NCBI GenBank assembly: GCA_910588745.1
Contig: CAJURK010000025.1
Coordinates: forward strand, 1 to 42,368
Source of the DNA: an uncultured Dorea sp.
Lineage (GTDB): Bacteria; Bacillota; Clostridia; Lachnospirales; Lachnospiraceae
Direction: 5' to 3'
Length of the DNA: 42,368 bases
Below the pieces are notes generated by a model. The model was not told the DNA's origin. It saw only the letters and a list, made by a program, of their open reading frames with translations, and made no database searches. Shown piece after piece: positions 34,289-42,344 of this stretch (the first letter of the stretch is position 1; each line of letters opens with the position of its first letter). Position numbers and translations under genes: made by a program.

Positions 34289-36184
34289 TTACTCTTTGTA
34301 AATAGCGCCAAAGCGGCATTTTTCCATACAAGCCCCGCACTTCACGCACTTATCCGGATTGATCGCATGAGGCTCTTTTACCTTACCGACAATCGCTTCA
34401 TTCGGACAAATCCTTGCGCATAAAGTACAGCCTTTACATTTATCCGCATCAATCTTGTACTGCAGCAGATCTTTACAAACGCCCGCCGGACATCTCTTAT
34501 CCACGATATGGGCAATATACTCATCTTTAAAATAGCGCAGAGTTGAAAGTACCGGATTCGGCGCCGTCTGTCCAAGCGCGCACAGGGAATTAGACTTCAA
34601 GTGAGCGGCCAGTTCTTCCAGCCTGTCAAGATCTTCCATGGTTCCCTGTCCCTTTGTAATCTTATCCAGAATTTCCAGCATACGCCTGGTACCGATCCGG
34701 CATGGAGTACATTTTCCGCAAGACTCGTCAACGGTAAATTCCAAGAAGAACTTGGCGATGTCTACCATACAGGTATCTTCGTCCATAACGATCAGTCCGC
34801 CGGAACCCATCATCGAGCCGATTGCAATCAGATTATCATAGTCGATCGGCGTATCAAATTTCTCTGCCGGGATACATCCGCCGGACGGTCCGCCGGTCTG
34901 AGCCGCCTTGAACTTCTTGCCCTTTGGAATACCTCCGCCGATCTCTTCTACAATCTCACGCAGAGTCGTTCCCATCGGAATCTCCACAAGCCCCGTATTG
35001 TTTACCTTGCCGCCTAAAGCAAACACCTTGGTTCCCTTAGACTTCTCGGTACCCATAGCGGCAAACCACTCTGCGCCGTTGAGGATAATCTGCGGAATGT
35101 TCGCCAATGTCTCAACGTTGTTCAGAATCGTCGGTTTCTGAAACAGACCCTTAAGCGCCGGGAACGGAGGTCGCGGACGCGGCTCTCCTCTGTTTCCTTC
35201 AATAGAAGTCATCAGCGCCGTCTCCTCGCCGCATACAAAGGCTCCTGCTCCAAGCCTCAGTTCAATATCAAACTTAAATCCTGTTCCGAAAATATCTTCG
35301 CCAAGCATACCGTATTCTCTGGCCTGCCTGATTGCAATATTCAAACGCTCTACCGCGATCGGGTACTCGGCGCGTACATAAATATATCCCTGGGAAGCGC
35401 CGATTGCATAGCCTGCGATCGCCATTGCCTCCAGCACCACATGGGGATCTCCTTCCAGTACGGAACGATCCATAAACGCGCCCGGGTCCCCTTCGTCTGC
35501 GTTACAGCAGACATATTTCTGATCTGCTTCGTTGGCAGCGGCAAACTTCCATTTCATGCCGGTAGGGAATCCGGCGCCGCCGCGTCCTCTCAAGCCGCTG
35601 TCTAACAGCGTCTGGATCACGTCCTTCGGCTCCATCTCGGTCAGAACCTTCCCCAGCGCCTCGTATCCATGGGTTCCTATGTATTCTTCAATATCCTCGG
35701 GACTGATTACACCGCAGTTCCGAAGCGCAACTCTGTGCTGCTTTTTATAGAAGTTCGTCTCCTGCAGAGGAAGAACCTCGTCGCCCTTTACAGTCTCGTC
35801 ATACAGAAGTCTCTTCACCACATTGCCTTTGGCTAAATGCTCCTCAACGATCTCCGGAATATCCTCTTCCTTCACCATGGAATAGAAGGCTCCTTCCGGA
35901 TATACAATCATAATCGGTCCCAATGCGCACAAACCAAAACATCCTGTCTTGATTACACATACTTCCTCTTCCAGACCGTTCTTCTTAATCTCTTCATCCA
36001 GTCTCTCTCTGATCTTCTGGCTTCCGGACGAGGTACATCCGGTACCGCCGCATATCAGTACATGAGCGCGATACTTGCCATGTTCTGACGCTAAGGCGTC
36101 TGCCAGAGATTCATGTTCAGAACGATACTCTACAGTTCCCTGCATCTTTTCTCTTATTACACGTAATTCTTCCAGAGATTTCAT
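34289..36184 (-). CDS. hydB: Hydrogenase NADH-binding flavoprotein subunit (HydB/NuoF-like)
   Basis: Takes electrons from NADH through FMN and passes them to HydA. The 631 residues contain an N-terminal thioredoxin-like [2Fe-2S] domain (Cys45, 50, 82, 86), the NuoF core with GLRGRGGAGFPTG and the FMN/NADH sites, an SLBB segment, the [4Fe-4S] motif ESCGKCTPCRIGTR, and two C-terminal ferredoxin clusters (CKGCTLCARICP and CVKCGACMEKC). This five-part layout is typical of trimeric NADH-dependent hydrogenases. It lies 15 bases before hydA and has a GGAGGA ribosome site. Confidence 0.95.
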   Translation of the reverse strand: MKSLEELRVIREKMQGTVEYRSEHESLADALASEHGKYRAHVLICGGTGCTSSGSQKIRERLDEEIKKNGLEEEVCVIKTGCFGLCALGPIMIVYPEGAFYSMVKEEDIPEIVEEHLAKGNVVKRLLYDETVKGDEVLPLQETNFYKKQHRVALRNCGVISPEDIEEYIGTHGYEALGKVLTEMEPKDVIQTLLDSGLRGRGGAGFPTGMKWKFAAANEADQKYVCCNADEGDPGAFMDRSVLEGDPHVVLEAMAIAGYAIGASQGYIYVRAEYPIAVERLNIAIRQAREYGMLGEDIFGTGFKFDIELRLGAGAFVCGEETALMTSIEGNRGEPRPRPPFPALKGLFQKPTILNNVETLANIPQIILNGAEWFAAMGTEKSKGTKVFALGGKVNNTGLVEIPMGTTLREIVEEIGGGIPKGKKFKAAQTGGPSGGCIPAEKFDTPIDYDNLIAIGSMMGSGGLIVMDEDTCMVDIAKFFLEFTVDESCGKCTPCRIGTRRMLEILDKITKGQGTMEDLDRLEELAAHLKSNSLCALGQTAPNPVLSTLRYFKDEYIAHIVDKRCPAGVCKDLLQYKIDADKCKGCTLCARICPNEAIVGKVKEPHAINPDKCVKCGACMEKCRFGAIYKE

Positions 36185-36220
36185 ACTGTTCCTCCATTTC
36201 TCTCAAATTCTGACTAATCG

Positions 36221-36715
36221 CTACTCATATTTTGCAAGGATATCGTCAATATCCTCAACTTTCAGACGTCCATACACCTCGTCGTTAATGGTCATAACAG
36301 GCGCAAGTCCGCAGGCGCCGATACAGCGGCATGCATCCAGCGAAAATCTTCCGTCTGCCGTACACTCTCCGCCCACAATACCAAGCTTCTCCATCAGCTT
36401 GTTGTAAATATCGCCGGAACCCTTAACATAGCACGCCGTGCCAAGACAGACGGAAATCTGATACCTGCCCTTGGGACTCAAGTTAAACTGAGAGTAAAAT
36501 GTAGCTACTCCGTAAATCTTCTCCAAAGGAATACCGGTATGATCAGATATCATAGTCTGCACCTCTATTGGAAGATATCCGTAGATATCCTGTGCCTTCT
36601 GCATAATCGGCATCAACGCGCCTTTTTCATCTTTCAGCTCCTCGATCACCGCCAGCAGTGCTTTTTCCTGTTCTTCAGTTCCATGAAATGGAACCGTAGA
36701 CTTTTTAGAAAGCAT
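36221..36715 (-). CDS. hydC: Hydrogenase [2Fe-2S] subunit (HydC/NuoE-like)
   Basis: The small electron-transfer subunit of the trimeric hydrogenase. In 164 residues it has a helical N-domain (about 15-75) and a thioredoxin-like domain with Cys90, 95, 131 and 135 ligating [2Fe-2S] (CLGTAC and CRCIGAC). A strong GAGAGGGAGG site precedes ATG 36713-36715. It is the first gene of the hydC-hydB-hydA operon, 36 bases before hydB. Confidence 0.95.
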   Translation of the reverse strand: MLSKKSTVPFHGTEEQEKALLAVIEELKDEKGALMPIMQKAQDIYGYLPIEVQTMISDHTGIPLEKIYGVATFYSQFNLSPKGRYQISVCLGTACYVKGSGDIYNKLMEKLGIVGGECTADGRFSLDACRCIGACGLAPVMTINDEVYGRLKVEDIDDILAKYE

Positions 36716-36930
36716 GTGATTACCTCCCTCTCTATAATATTTAGTTCACGCTTAACCTATATAGTATCTTAACACACAAATTGTCTAAATTCTACAAAAA
36801 TTTGCATAAATTATTGTTAATTTCTACCCATTCCTGTTATTTTTCGCGCAGTCCTGTTAGTTTTTTCACTATATCTGATTAGAGGGTACGGTTCACAAAT
36901 TCCGATTACAGTCTTGTTCAATGCTGTACG
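36716..36930 (-). promoter_or_regulatory. Leader region of the hydrogenase operon
   Basis: An AT-rich 215-base stretch upstream of hydC. On the minus strand TAGACA and TATATA lie 18 bases apart around 36750-36800, a plausible promoter. Half-sites resembling the Rex redox repressor motif (TTAACAA, TTGTG) are present but no full inverted repeat, so Rex control is not claimed. Confidence 0.4.
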
Positions 36931-37194
36931 CTATTCTTCTAGCTCCACGAGCAAATAGAATCCTCTGTCCGTCTCCTCAATCTTCCGAATAATGCCTGTT
37001 CTGGATTTGATTCTCTCTGTTGTCCGGTAAATTCCTGACATAGCGACGGAAGGCTCTACTAAATAGGTATATCTTCCGGCGCTTGGACTCCGCTCGCTAA
37101 TACAGACCTCCTGCCCTTCTTCCACCTGTCCTGACCGCTCCATCTTGAATCGTTCCTGCCTCAATTTTTTCACCAATCCTTTCTCTTCCTTCAT
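36931..37194 (-). CDS. Small protein of unknown function
   Basis: About 87 residues, with a charged N-terminal helix (MKEEKGLVKKLRQERFKM) and a beta-type C-terminal part (GRYTYLVEPSVAMSGIYRTTERIKSRTGIIRKIEETDRG shape). I do not recognise the family. The start is uncertain: a TTG at 37200, ATG at 37194, an internal GTG and a later ATG are all possible, and the ribosome sites are poor for the first two. The gene follows a small membrane protein gene by 30 bases, so the pair may be cotranscribed. Confidence 0.55.
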   Translation of the reverse strand: MKEEKGLVKKLRQERFKMERSGQVEEGQEVCISERSPSAGRYTYLVEPSVAMSGIYRTTERIKSRTGIIRKIEETDRGFYLLVELEE

Positions 37195-37224
37195 CTCCAA
37201 TTTCTGTTTTTTGCGCCGCGCTTA

Positions 37225-37404
37225 CTATTCCAGCTCCATATGAACCTCTCCCGCCCCATATTGAACGGCCTCCGCACAGATCGCCCACATCCCCAAATAA
37301 CCGATAGGCGGTATCTCTGTCTCTACAAATCCAAACAATACAAAGATAACCACCATCATAACCAAGCCAAATCCCATCAAAATAATCCTTCCCACTTTAC
37401 GCAT
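37225..37404 (-). CDS. Small membrane protein of unknown function
   Basis: A 59-residue protein with one strong membrane helix (VGRIILMGFGLVMMVVIFVLF) and a short hydrophilic tail that includes EIPPIGYLGMW. ATG at 37402-37404 has GTGAGGTG about 6 bases upstream; a longer frame to 37455 has no such site. It lies 64 bases past the acidic-tailed membrane protein gene. Function unknown. Confidence 0.6.
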   Translation of the reverse strand: MRKVGRIILMGFGLVMMVVIFVLFGFVETEIPPIGYLGMWAICAEAVQYGAGEVHMELE

Positions 37405-37468
37405 AAAAAACACCTCACTTCCCATAGCCAAACTATAGCAAATAAGGTGTCCCAAAATCCGTACACTA

Positions 37469-38284
37469 CTACTCTATAATTTTAAAGTCCTCGTCTTCTT
37501 CTAACTCTGTATCCAGCGACGCTTCCGGCTCGTCAAAGTCATCCTCTGAATCTTCCTCATACTCATAATCTTCCTCGAATTCATCTTCCGGCTCGTCATC
37601 TTCCGCGTAATCTTCCTCCAGAAGCTTCCTTGCCTTTTCAACCTCTGTCTCTCTGGATATCTGCTGTCTCTTCTCGTCTGCCTTCTCTTCCTGTCTCCTG
37701 CCTACCTGTCTGGAACGCATAATAAACTGCGTACACATACACAAAACAATCATCACAAGCGGAATCACAATAACCGCAATGATATTGTCATTCAGTTCTA
37801 CCATAGATACGGCGGCGCTGCCCGCCAAAAAACCTCCGCTGATAGATGTTACAATGATTACAAGCGGATCGAAGACTTTCACCGTAACAATTGCTATCAC
37901 AAGTCCCAGCGCCAGACTAATTCCAAGCACCGGCAGCGTACTCATCCTTGTAATCAGCACACAAACCCCGGTAACAAGGAAGATCATATAAAAGAAAATT
38001 CCAACCTTATAAAAGATGCAGGCAAGCACCGCCATAAGAAGAGCGCCGCCCAGCATAACACCGACAGAGGCAATCTCTGACAGATGCGCTGTGCCGGCAA
38101 TTCCCCCGCCTGCCGCAGCCCCCAGAAGAAATCCCATAAAGGCAGCCCACACTCTGACCAGTTTCAGTCCGAACAGTCCTATGAGCAGACCAATCACAAT
38201 AGTAATAATCAGTACGGTCATATTATGCAAAAAAAACATACCTGTTCCGGTTATCTGATCTATACGCGTTACAACTTCCTCCAT
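37469..38284 (-). CDS. Multi-span membrane protein (DUF4203-like) with acidic tail
   Basis: A 271-residue protein with about seven or eight membrane segments in the first 190 residues, resembling DUF4203/TMEM198-type proteins. The C-terminal 70 residues pass from a basic stretch (RSRQVGRRQEEKADEKRQ) to a highly acidic tail (Asp/Glu runs with Tyr, about 220-271). ATG 38282-38284 has AAGGAG 8 bases upstream. No enzyme motif. It lies 48 bases after a Lys/Ala-rich protein of opposite charge. Function unknown. Confidence 0.75.
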   Translation of the reverse strand: MEEVVTRIDQITGTGMFFLHNMTVLIITIVIGLLIGLFGLKLVRVWAAFMGFLLGAAAGGGIAGTAHLSEIASVGVMLGGALLMAVLACIFYKVGIFFYMIFLVTGVCVLITRMSTLPVLGISLALGLVIAIVTVKVFDPLVIIVTSISGGFLAGSAAVSMVELNDNIIAVIVIPLVMIVLCMCTQFIMRSRQVGRRQEEKADEKRQQISRETEVEKARKLLEEDYAEDDEPEDEFEEDYEYEEDSEDDFDEPEASLDTELEEDEDFKIIE

Positions 38285-38332
38285 CGTCTTTCTCCTTCGC
38301 ATCTTCTATTCCGGCTCCGTGTATATTGTACG

Positions 38333-38797
38333 CTAAAATGCAACGGCGCCTGTCTCTGTACCGTTGATTACGTAATATACCGCGTTCTCTTCCGGTTTAA
38401 TATAAAGATCCATCGTCTTAATATCGCCGATCTTTCCGCCAGACTTGGTCCAGGCTTTCTTGACCTGTGCAACCATGTCCTTCTCTTCAACTTTTCTGCC
38501 CTGATACTCTACGTATGCAGTTACCTTCATTTCTTTTTTTGCCGCAGGCTTCTTATCTGTTTTCGCAGTCGTCTTTGCAGCAGGTTTCCTCTCCGCCTTC
38601 TTTGCCGCCGTCTTTCTCTCGGTCTTCTTTGCCGCCGCTGTCTTTGGTTCAGTTTTGTTTTCTGCGGCAGTCTTTGTCTCAGCCTTCTTCGTATCGGCTG
38701 CTTTCGCATCTGTTATACTTGCATCCGCAAGCGCTGTCTTAACCGTGTCTGCCGGCTTGCTCACTGCCGCCGTTTTCGTTGTTGCTTTTCTAGCCAT
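38333..38797 (-). CDS. DUF6465 family protein with Lys/Ala-rich region
   Basis: A 154-residue protein. The first 90 residues are Lys/Ala/Thr-rich with repeated KTAA, KPAAK and TERK motifs like histone-H1-type tails; the last 65 residues form a compact domain (MKVTAYVEYQGRKVEEKDM and later GTETGAVAF), which I associate with DUF6465. Such basic tails often bind nucleic acid or the cell surface; neither is shown here. The gene has an AGGAGG site and a near-consensus promoter of its own at 38862-38889. Confidence 0.8.
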   Translation of the reverse strand: MARKATTKTAAVSKPADTVKTALADASITDAKAADTKKAETKTAAENKTEPKTAAAKKTERKTAAKKAERKPAAKTTAKTDKKPAAKKEMKVTAYVEYQGRKVEEKDMVAQVKKAWTKSGGKIGDIKTMDLYIKPEENAVYYVINGTETGAVAF

Positions 38798-38861
38798 AAT
38801 AGTTCCTCCTCACATCTTTACTTCTATATCATTTGTTCATGATTTCCTCGTATCAGGAATT

Positions 38862-38889
38862 ATTATAGCACATGTATTACATATTTCAA
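38862..38889 (-). promoter_or_regulatory. SigA-type promoter of the DUF6465 gene
   Basis: Minus-strand TTGAAA (38884-38889), 16 bases, TATAAT (38862-38867), a strong match. It lies 65 bases before the start codon and may serve the DUF6465/DUF4203 pair and the two small genes beyond. Confidence 0.7.
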
Positions 38890-38949
38890 TTGTAGTTTAT
38901 ACCGTATTTCCTGTCATTTATCATATTTTTTTCGTAACTTATCCCCATA

Positions 38950-39261
38950 TTAGCGGCCTGCAAAAGTCTTAAGCTCTGCTTTCGTCTGCTCGCCTACCGT
39001 CCTTGCGGTAACTTCTCCTCCTTCAAACACCAAAAATGTAGGAATTGACATGACGCGGTACTGTCTAGCAATCTCCATCGCTTTGTCAATATCAAGCTTA
39101 CATACCTTCATATCAGAAAGCTCCGCAGAAAGCTCTTCTACGATCGGTCCCATGGTCTGGCACGGCCCGCACCACTCTGCCCAGAAATCCACCAAAACCG
39201 GCTTGTCCGAATCTAATACAACCTGTTTAAAATCCTCTGCCGTTACATGTATTGCTGCCAT
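38950..39261 (-). CDS. trxA: Thioredoxin
   Basis: A 103-residue thioredoxin that reduces protein disulfides. The active site WCGPC has Cys31 and Cys34; the conserved cis-proline is in SIPTFLVF, and the fold length is standard. ATG 39259-39261 has AAGGAG 7 bases upstream; an upstream ATG at 39345 gives a long basic extension without a ribosome site and is not used. Confidence 0.95.
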   Translation of the reverse strand: MAAIHVTAEDFKQVVLDSDKPVLVDFWAEWCGPCQTMGPIVEELSAELSDMKVCKLDIDKAMEIARQYRVMSIPTFLVFEGGEVTARTVGEQTKAELKTFAGR

Positions 39262-39316
39262 AATTTTCTCCTTTTCTTCCGCTTCTTTTACGTTAGTCTG
39301 TTTGTTTCCTGCCCTT

Positions 39317-39322
39317 ATTATA
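39317..39322 (-). promoter_or_regulatory. trxA: TATAAT -10 box upstream of trxA
   Basis: A perfect minus-strand TATAAT 56 bases before the thioredoxin start, in the gap after the GTPase-NYN gene. No good -35 is seen. No terminator is visible between the two genes, so readthrough is possible. Confidence 0.4.
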
Positions 39323-39355
39323 CACAATTTTGGCAAAAATCGCATCTAATATTTT

Positions 39356-42163
39356 TCATAAATCTTTCTTTTTACCAAGACGTACTTCTTCCATCTCCCG
39401 AGCTAATGCTTTGTCCATATGATCAAAAAGATAATTTTTTCCGCTTTGCCTGCGCGCCTCCCATTCCTCTTTGATCTGACGTTCCGTTAGTTTTACTTCT
39501 TCCGCAAATTCCTTGGCGGATATCAGTTTTGCCCCTTGCCCGGCGGTAATCACCTGTTCCACGCCGTCGGAAGTGGCGACCGTCACCTGATATTTCCGCC
39601 CGATCTCATGCACCACCTTCTCGATATATTGATCCGCGGTTTCCGCTTCCTTTGTAAATACTACATGAATATTGTGATACCTCTGAATCTCCAGCGCTTC
39701 TCCTTCTATCTTATAAGCGTCAAATACCAGGATCAAGGTACACTTCCGAAATCCTTGATAATTGCTCAGAATATCCATCAGCCTGTTTCTCGCCGCCTCC
39801 ATATGATCCTTTGCCAATTCTTTCAGTTCTTCCCATGCAAATATAATATTATATCCGTCCACCAGCAGATATTCTCTGACGGCGGCCTTTTTCCGAGGGG
39901 ATACCTCTGTTTCTGCGCTTACCGTTTTCCGCCCCGGCGGACTCCTCCGCTCAATTTTCCCATAGGTCCGAATAAAGATATCCTCTAATTCCTTCTCTTC
40001 CCCTGCATCCCAGCCGGATGCCGCCGCCATGGAAGGCGCTTTTTTGCCGGCCATTCGAGTTTTCCCCATGTTCTTGGTATTCTGACGCTCCGCTCGATTC
40101 TTTTCCTGCTCTTTCCGTTTCGCAAGCTGACTCTCAATGTGCATTTGTCCGAACACCTCGTCCCAAGGGACGTAAACGCCAACGCCGTGTGTACAGAATA
40201 TGGAACCTGAGGGATTCTCGGTATCTGCCAGCGCATCATACCCGGCCGCCTCTATTACTTCATCTTCATTCTGGCAAGGTTCATAACCCTTCAGCCAGCT
40301 AAACAGCCGTCCCCTTCCTCTGGTATAGGCGGTCACTTCCAACTGATATTCCCGCATTCCCGAAACCGGCGCGCTTCCGTTTATCATAGAAAACGCTCCG
40401 TCTGTTTCCGGAGGTTCAAATTCCCCATGCATTTTCTGGATATCATTCAGCGCCCGGCTCACATATTCTGTCGGCACTTCCAGCGTAAAACCATAGCAAG
40501 GCTCCAAAACCACGCTTTCCGCCTGCATCAAACCCTGGCGCACCGCCCGGTACGTAGCCTGGCGGAAGTCCCCGCCCTCGGTATGTTTGTTATGCGCCCG
40601 GCCTGCCGCCAGGGTAATCTTCATATCCGTTACTGCACAGCCCGTCAGCACTCCCTTATGCTCTTTCTCCTGCAGATGGGTCAGTATCAGCCTCTGCCAG
40701 TTTCTATCCAGCATGTCCTCGCTGCAATCCGAAGCAAAACTAAGGCCGCTGCCAGGCTCTCCCGGTTCCAGGATCAGATGCACCTCTGCATAATGGCGCA
40801 GAGGCTCGAAGTGTCCCACGCCCTCCACCCGGTTTCGGATCGTTTCTTTGTATACAATGTTCCCGGCGTCAAAGGATACCTGAATACCATAGCGTTTTTC
40901 AATCAGGCTTCTTAAGATCTCCAACTGGATTTCTCCCATAATCTGCACATAGATTTCCCCGGCATCCTCCCTCCAAAGAATCCGGAGCATAGGGTCTTCC
41001 TCCTCCATCTGGCGCAGCTTGGGAAGCGTCGTATGGGCGTCCGCCCCTCCCGGCAGAAGAACCCGGTAGCTCAGCACTGGCTCCAGCATCGGAGCCGTCT
41101 GCTCCTGCTCTTCTCCCAGTCCCTCTCCCGGGCGGGTCCAATTAAGCCCTGTCACCGCGCAGATCCTTCCGGCAGAAGCCTCCCGCGCCAGTTCGTATTT
41201 GTCTCCGGTATAAATCCGAATCTGATTCACTTTCTCTTCCCAGGCTGTGTCCGCCCCGCCTCCCCCTGGCTTTTTCCCTTTCAAAAGCTCCTTTACTTTT
41301 AAGCTCCCTCCAGTTATTTTCATGTGGGTCAGACGCATTCCGGCAGCGTCTCTGGATACTTTAAAAACTCTTGCCCCAAACGCTTCCGGATAAGCTCCCG
41401 GTTCTATATAGCGTTCCAGTCCCTGCAGAAAGCATTTCACACCCTGAAACTTTAAGGCGGAACCAAAATAGCAGGGGAATACGCTCCGCATCCGAATCAG
41501 CCGGAAAAGCGTTTTCTCCGAAAGCGTATCCGTCTCCAGATATTCTTCCAGCGCGTCCTCATCCGTTACTGCCATAGCTTCCAACTCCCCGGACTGAAAG
41601 CCGCTGTCCTTTTCTCTGCTCTCTTCTGCGTTTCCATCCCATGTTCCAAAGGAAACGCAGGCCTCGGACAACTGCTCCCTAAGCTCTGCCATCAGCTTTG
41701 CTTCCTGGGTACCCTCCATATCCATTTTATTAATAAAAAGAAATACCGGAATCTGATACCGCTCCAGCAGACGCCATAGCGTACGGGTATGCCCCTGCAC
41801 CCCGTCCGCACCATTAATCACTAGAATCCCATAATCTAGAACCTGCAGCGTACGTTCCATCTCTGCCGAAAAATCCACATGCCCAGGCGTATCCAGCAGG
41901 GTAACCGACTTATCACCTAGTACAAATTCTGCCTGGCTGGAAAAAATCGTAATCCCACGGCTCTGTTCCAGCTCGTGGGTATCTAAGCACGCGTTCCCGT
42001 GGTCTACTCTGCCCGGTTTGCGGATTCGCCCGGTTTCGTAAAGAATTGCCTCGGACAGCGTTGTCTTTCCTGCGTCTACATGGGCCAGAACTCCTATACA
42101 GATATGTTCCCGCATGTTTCCTCTCAATTTATCCTCTTTATTGTTTTCAGACGTATCTCCCAT
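39356..42163 (-). CDS. TetM/EF-G-like GTPase fused to a YacP/Rae1-type NYN nuclease
   Basis: A 935-residue fusion. Residues 19-640 match ribosomal-protection/EF-G-type factors: AHVDAGKTT (27-35), SRGITI (68-73), DTPGH (91-95), NKMD (145-148), GSA (234-236), then domains II-V with GEIQLEIL and KGYEPC. The domain-IV loop reads GRAHNKHTEGGDFR (521-534) and lacks the tip tyrosines and proline of TetM, so tetracycline resistance is not expected. A charged linker (675-760) leads to an NYN domain (764-885) with LLVDGYNI (Asp769), LVFDAYK (Asp815), ETADQYIEKV and ATSDGVEQ (Asp866), close to Bacillus YacP/Rae1. ATG 42161-42163 follows AAGGGG; a GTG at 42184 is less likely. Confidence 0.88.
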   Translation of the reverse strand: MGDTSENNKEDKLRGNMREHICIGVLAHVDAGKTTLSEAILYETGRIRKPGRVDHGNACLDTHELEQSRGITIFSSQAEFVLGDKSVTLLDTPGHVDFSAEMERTLQVLDYGILVINGADGVQGHTRTLWRLLERYQIPVFLFINKMDMEGTQEAKLMAELREQLSEACVSFGTWDGNAEESREKDSGFQSGELEAMAVTDEDALEEYLETDTLSEKTLFRLIRMRSVFPCYFGSALKFQGVKCFLQGLERYIEPGAYPEAFGARVFKVSRDAAGMRLTHMKITGGSLKVKELLKGKKPGGGGADTAWEEKVNQIRIYTGDKYELAREASAGRICAVTGLNWTRPGEGLGEEQEQTAPMLEPVLSYRVLLPGGADAHTTLPKLRQMEEEDPMLRILWREDAGEIYVQIMGEIQLEILRSLIEKRYGIQVSFDAGNIVYKETIRNRVEGVGHFEPLRHYAEVHLILEPGEPGSGLSFASDCSEDMLDRNWQRLILTHLQEKEHKGVLTGCAVTDMKITLAAGRAHNKHTEGGDFRQATYRAVRQGLMQAESVVLEPCYGFTLEVPTEYVSRALNDIQKMHGEFEPPETDGAFSMINGSAPVSGMREYQLEVTAYTRGRGRLFSWLKGYEPCQNEDEVIEAAGYDALADTENPSGSIFCTHGVGVYVPWDEVFGQMHIESQLAKRKEQEKNRAERQNTKNMGKTRMAGKKAPSMAAASGWDAGEEKELEDIFIRTYGKIERRSPPGRKTVSAETEVSPRKKAAVREYLLVDGYNIIFAWEELKELAKDHMEAARNRLMDILSNYQGFRKCTLILVFDAYKIEGEALEIQRYHNIHVVFTKEAETADQYIEKVVHEIGRKYQVTVATSDGVEQVITAGQGAKLISAKEFAEEVKLTERQIKEEWEARRQSGKNYLFDHMDKALAREMEEVRLGKKKDL

Positions 42164-42186
42164 AGAAAATACCCCTTTCTGCACTA

Positions 42187-42230
42187 TGATAATTAACCAT
42201 TATCATATCACAGAAAAAGGTATCCGTCGA
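42187..42230 (-). promoter_or_regulatory. Promoter with overlapping inverted repeat, GTPase-NYN gene
   Basis: Minus-strand TCGACG (42225-42230), 17 bases, TATGAT (42202-42207). The inverted repeat TGATAAT-N5-ATTATCA (42187-42205) overlaps the -10 and the likely start site, a position typical of repressor operators; it could also fold at the RNA 5' end. Confidence 0.55.
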
Positions 42231-42320
42231 TAAATCTTCTCCTTTTGGATGGAACCAGTTAATTTCTATACCCAAAAGCCGCCTAGCCATATATCGTATT
42301 TTATGGTCATTCTAATGAAC

Positions 42321-42344
42321 TACCCCGCAGCAAGCTGCGGGGTA
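42321..42344. repeat. GC-rich palindromic hairpin
   Basis: TACCCCGCAG and its complement flank a CAAG loop, an uninterrupted 10-base-pair stem. Neither strand has a T-run after it, so it is not a clear terminator. It may be a dispersed palindromic repeat or the end of a mobile element that continues past the window. Confidence 0.4.

Noticed and set aside
36716..36930. Rex repressor operator upstream of the hydrogenase operon
   Set aside because: Only isolated half-sites (TTAACAA, TTGTG) are seen; no TTGTTAA-N4-TTAACAA-type palindrome is present.
39356..42163. Tetracycline resistance by ribosomal protection
   Set aside because: The domain-IV loop needed to displace tetracycline in TetM is replaced by unrelated residues and an NYN domain is added, so resistance is not a safe call.
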